From Acidobacteriota bacterium (GTDB lineage Bacteria > Acidobacteriota > Vicinamibacteria > Vicinamibacterales > UBA2999): DNA of 64,000 nucleotides. Under the pieces are notes generated by a model. That model saw nothing but the letters and a program-made list of their open reading frames with translations, made no database searches and was not told the DNA's origin. Of the stretch, positions 63,006 to 64,000 are shown in pieces. The translations under genes and the position numbers were made by a program. Each line of letters opens with the position of its first letter. Position 1 is the stretch's first letter. The stretch spans positions 248,001 to 312,000 of the forward strand of contig JAUYQQ010000009.1 in NCBI GenBank assembly GCA_030697165.1. The letters run 5' to 3'.

Positions 63006-63083
63006 GGGTACCCTCCGGGAAATGAGGCTACGACCGATGGACGAACGGCGAGAGCGACCTGACGACGAGTGAGAAAGTGCCGT

Positions 63084-63111
63084 ATCGTATGCCGAAATCC
63101 CGGCGCCGTAA
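63084..63111 (-). promoter_or_regulatory. Candidate promoter of the TonB-dependent receptor gene
   Basis: On the minus strand TTACGG (63111-63106, weak -35) and TACGAT (63089-63084, -10) are separated by 16 bases. The leader would be about 70 bases, unusual for this window, and carries the GGAGG site. The remaining gap up to 63195 shows no other feature. Confidence 0.4.
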
Positions 63112-63195
63112 CATTGTTTTTCCGCGGACCGCGACACGGCCGACCGCAATGCAGCTTTCAGCCCTTGTGCGCGCAGCAACACCAGCGAGCGGCGC

Positions 63196-64000
63196 TCAAC
63201 GCGTGAGCCGTTGGAGCCGCCGCCGCGCTTCCGCCAGCCGCCCGAGCAGCACCGGCGTTGGCGTGTCGCCGTACGCCTGCCGGACGCGCTGCTCGGCGAT
63301 GTCGAGTGCGGTGAGCAGCTCTTTCCCGGCGCGGGCCGCGGCATCTGGATCGGTGCTGCCGCGCGAGCCGATCCAGAGCGGCGCGGTGTGTGCGAACGGA
63401 TAGCTGTCCATGCCGGGCCACTCCATCCCGCCGCCGTGGACGCGCGCGGCAATCCAGCCGCCTGCCGGTACGGTGACGCTGCCGCGGTGAGCGATCGTGC
63501 CCGCCTGCGCGATGCCGGCGCCCGTCCATACGACCTCGCCGTTGACGAGGACCTCGGCCCGCTCGAACGGCAGGGCGGACGCGACCGACAGCTCGAACCG
63601 GGCGTCGCCGATCTGCTTTAGCACATCACCGGGCCCGGCGCTCGCGACGGTGAACCGGATGAGCGGCCCATTGGTCACGAAGCTCCGACCGGCGCGCAGC
63701 CCGTCGAGATACCGGTCCATCGTCAACCCACCCGGCACGTGTACGTAGACGCGCGTCGTGCCGATCGCCATCGTGCGAAAGAAGTCCACCATCGCGTCGG
63801 TGCCGGCCGAGGGCGTCACCGTCGCGCCGACGCTCAGCAGGCGATACCAGGCGTCGGCCGTGCCCAGTTCGTCGCTCCAGAGACACGCCAGCTCGATCGT
63901 GTCCACGTCGCCCAGGACCGCGTCCGAGACGAGTTCCAGCGGAATGCCCCGCGGTGCGTCTCCCCCGAACGGGTCTCGGCTCGATACCGGATGCACGTAT
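63196..64000 (-). CDS. CehA/McbA-like metallohydrolase, C-terminal part
   Basis: About 268 C-terminal residues are visible; the gene continues beyond the window edge. The segment SDAVLGDVDTIELACLWSDELGTADAWYRLLSVGATVTPSAGTDAM resembles the end of PHP-type CehA/McbA hydrolases (GTD motif), followed by a C-terminal beta-sandwich-like part with FVTNGPLIRFTVASAGPGD and VNGEVVWTGAG. Metal-binding residues of the N-terminal half lie outside, so activity cannot be judged. The apparent GTG at 63996 is internal, not the true start. Confidence 0.75.
   Translation of the reverse strand, partial: YVHPVSSRDPFGGDAPRGIPLELVSDAVLGDVDTIELACLWSDELGTADAWYRLLSVGATVTPSAGTDAMVDFFRTMAIGTTRVYVHVPGGLTMDRYLDGLRAGRSFVTNGPLIRFTVASAGPGDVLKQIGDARFELSVASALPFERAEVLVNGEVVWTGAGIAQAGTIAHRGSVTVPAGGWIAARVHGGGMEWPGMDSYPFAHTAPLWIGSRGSTDPDAAARAGKELLTALDIAEQRVRQAYGDTPTPVLLGRLAEARRRLQRLTR

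Overview
The window is about two thirds G+C, densely coded on both strands, and has no gene-free stretch above 300 bases. Gene content points to an Acidobacteriota-type bacterium, probably near Vicinamibacteria. It has a complete-order dcw cluster with a meso-diaminopimelate-type MurE, an Oar-like TonB-dependent receptor, a CehA-like metallohydrolase, a fused E1 dehydrogenase, a secreted CotH-like protein, and dispersed TCCGGCTTTAGCCGGA palindromes between genes. This placement is inferred from gene content and recalled resemblance, not from a marker-gene tree.

Layout. (1) 1-8433, minus strand: the start of the division and cell-wall cluster mraZ-rsmH-ftsL-ftsI-murE-murF-mraY-murD, its genes overlapping or tightly packed. 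A consensus-like promoter drives it, with three GTGGA repeats spaced exactly 10 bp lying across the predicted transcription start and ribosome-binding site (a MraZ operator). (2) 8666-13093, plus: three GT2 glycosyltransferases, an SDR epimerase and a DegT-type aminotransferase, a surface-glycan cluster. (3) 13130-19392: a secreted STN-like protein, an acyltransferase, YqeY, an intrinsic terminator, MurJ, an MFS transporter and a rhomboid protease. (4) 19435-24389: a short LemA-like protein and a cupin on the minus strand, divergent from an E1 alpha-beta fusion dehydrogenase across a symmetric bidirectional promoter, then a secreted propeller protein and an SGNH hydrolase lipoprotein. (5) 24404-31856: a fatty-acid beta-oxidation operon, TetR-fadN-hydrolase-hydrolase-fadA-fadE, with an operator at its promoter that nearly matches the Bacillus FadR box.

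(6) 31868-44413: an envelope glycan region with a membrane sulfatase-fold enzyme, a GT4, a pyruvyl transferase, a degenerate asparagine-synthetase-like protein, a YbhN-like membrane protein, two methyltransferases, a GT-C enzyme and a GT2. (7) 44533-53097: a class A beta-lactamase-like protein, a CMD protein, a Tat-exported class V aminotransferase, a second rsmH paralogue, a metallophosphoesterase lipoprotein, a CotH-like protein, and a secreted protein paired with a monoheme cytochrome. (8) 53267-59574: a Bat-type operon (moxR, DUF58, BatD-like, VWA, small helical protein, VWA). (9) 59630-64000: a VOC protein, the TonB-dependent receptor and the partial metallohydrolase.

Three signals cut across these regions. 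Intergenic gaps carry a family of REP-like palindromes. Several other gaps carry short degenerate tandem repeats of 7-10 bp with different units. Many candidate promoters have a -10 box (often TACGAT) only 9-13 bases before the start codon, with no Shine-Dalgarno sequence, suggesting leaderless or nearly leaderless transcripts.
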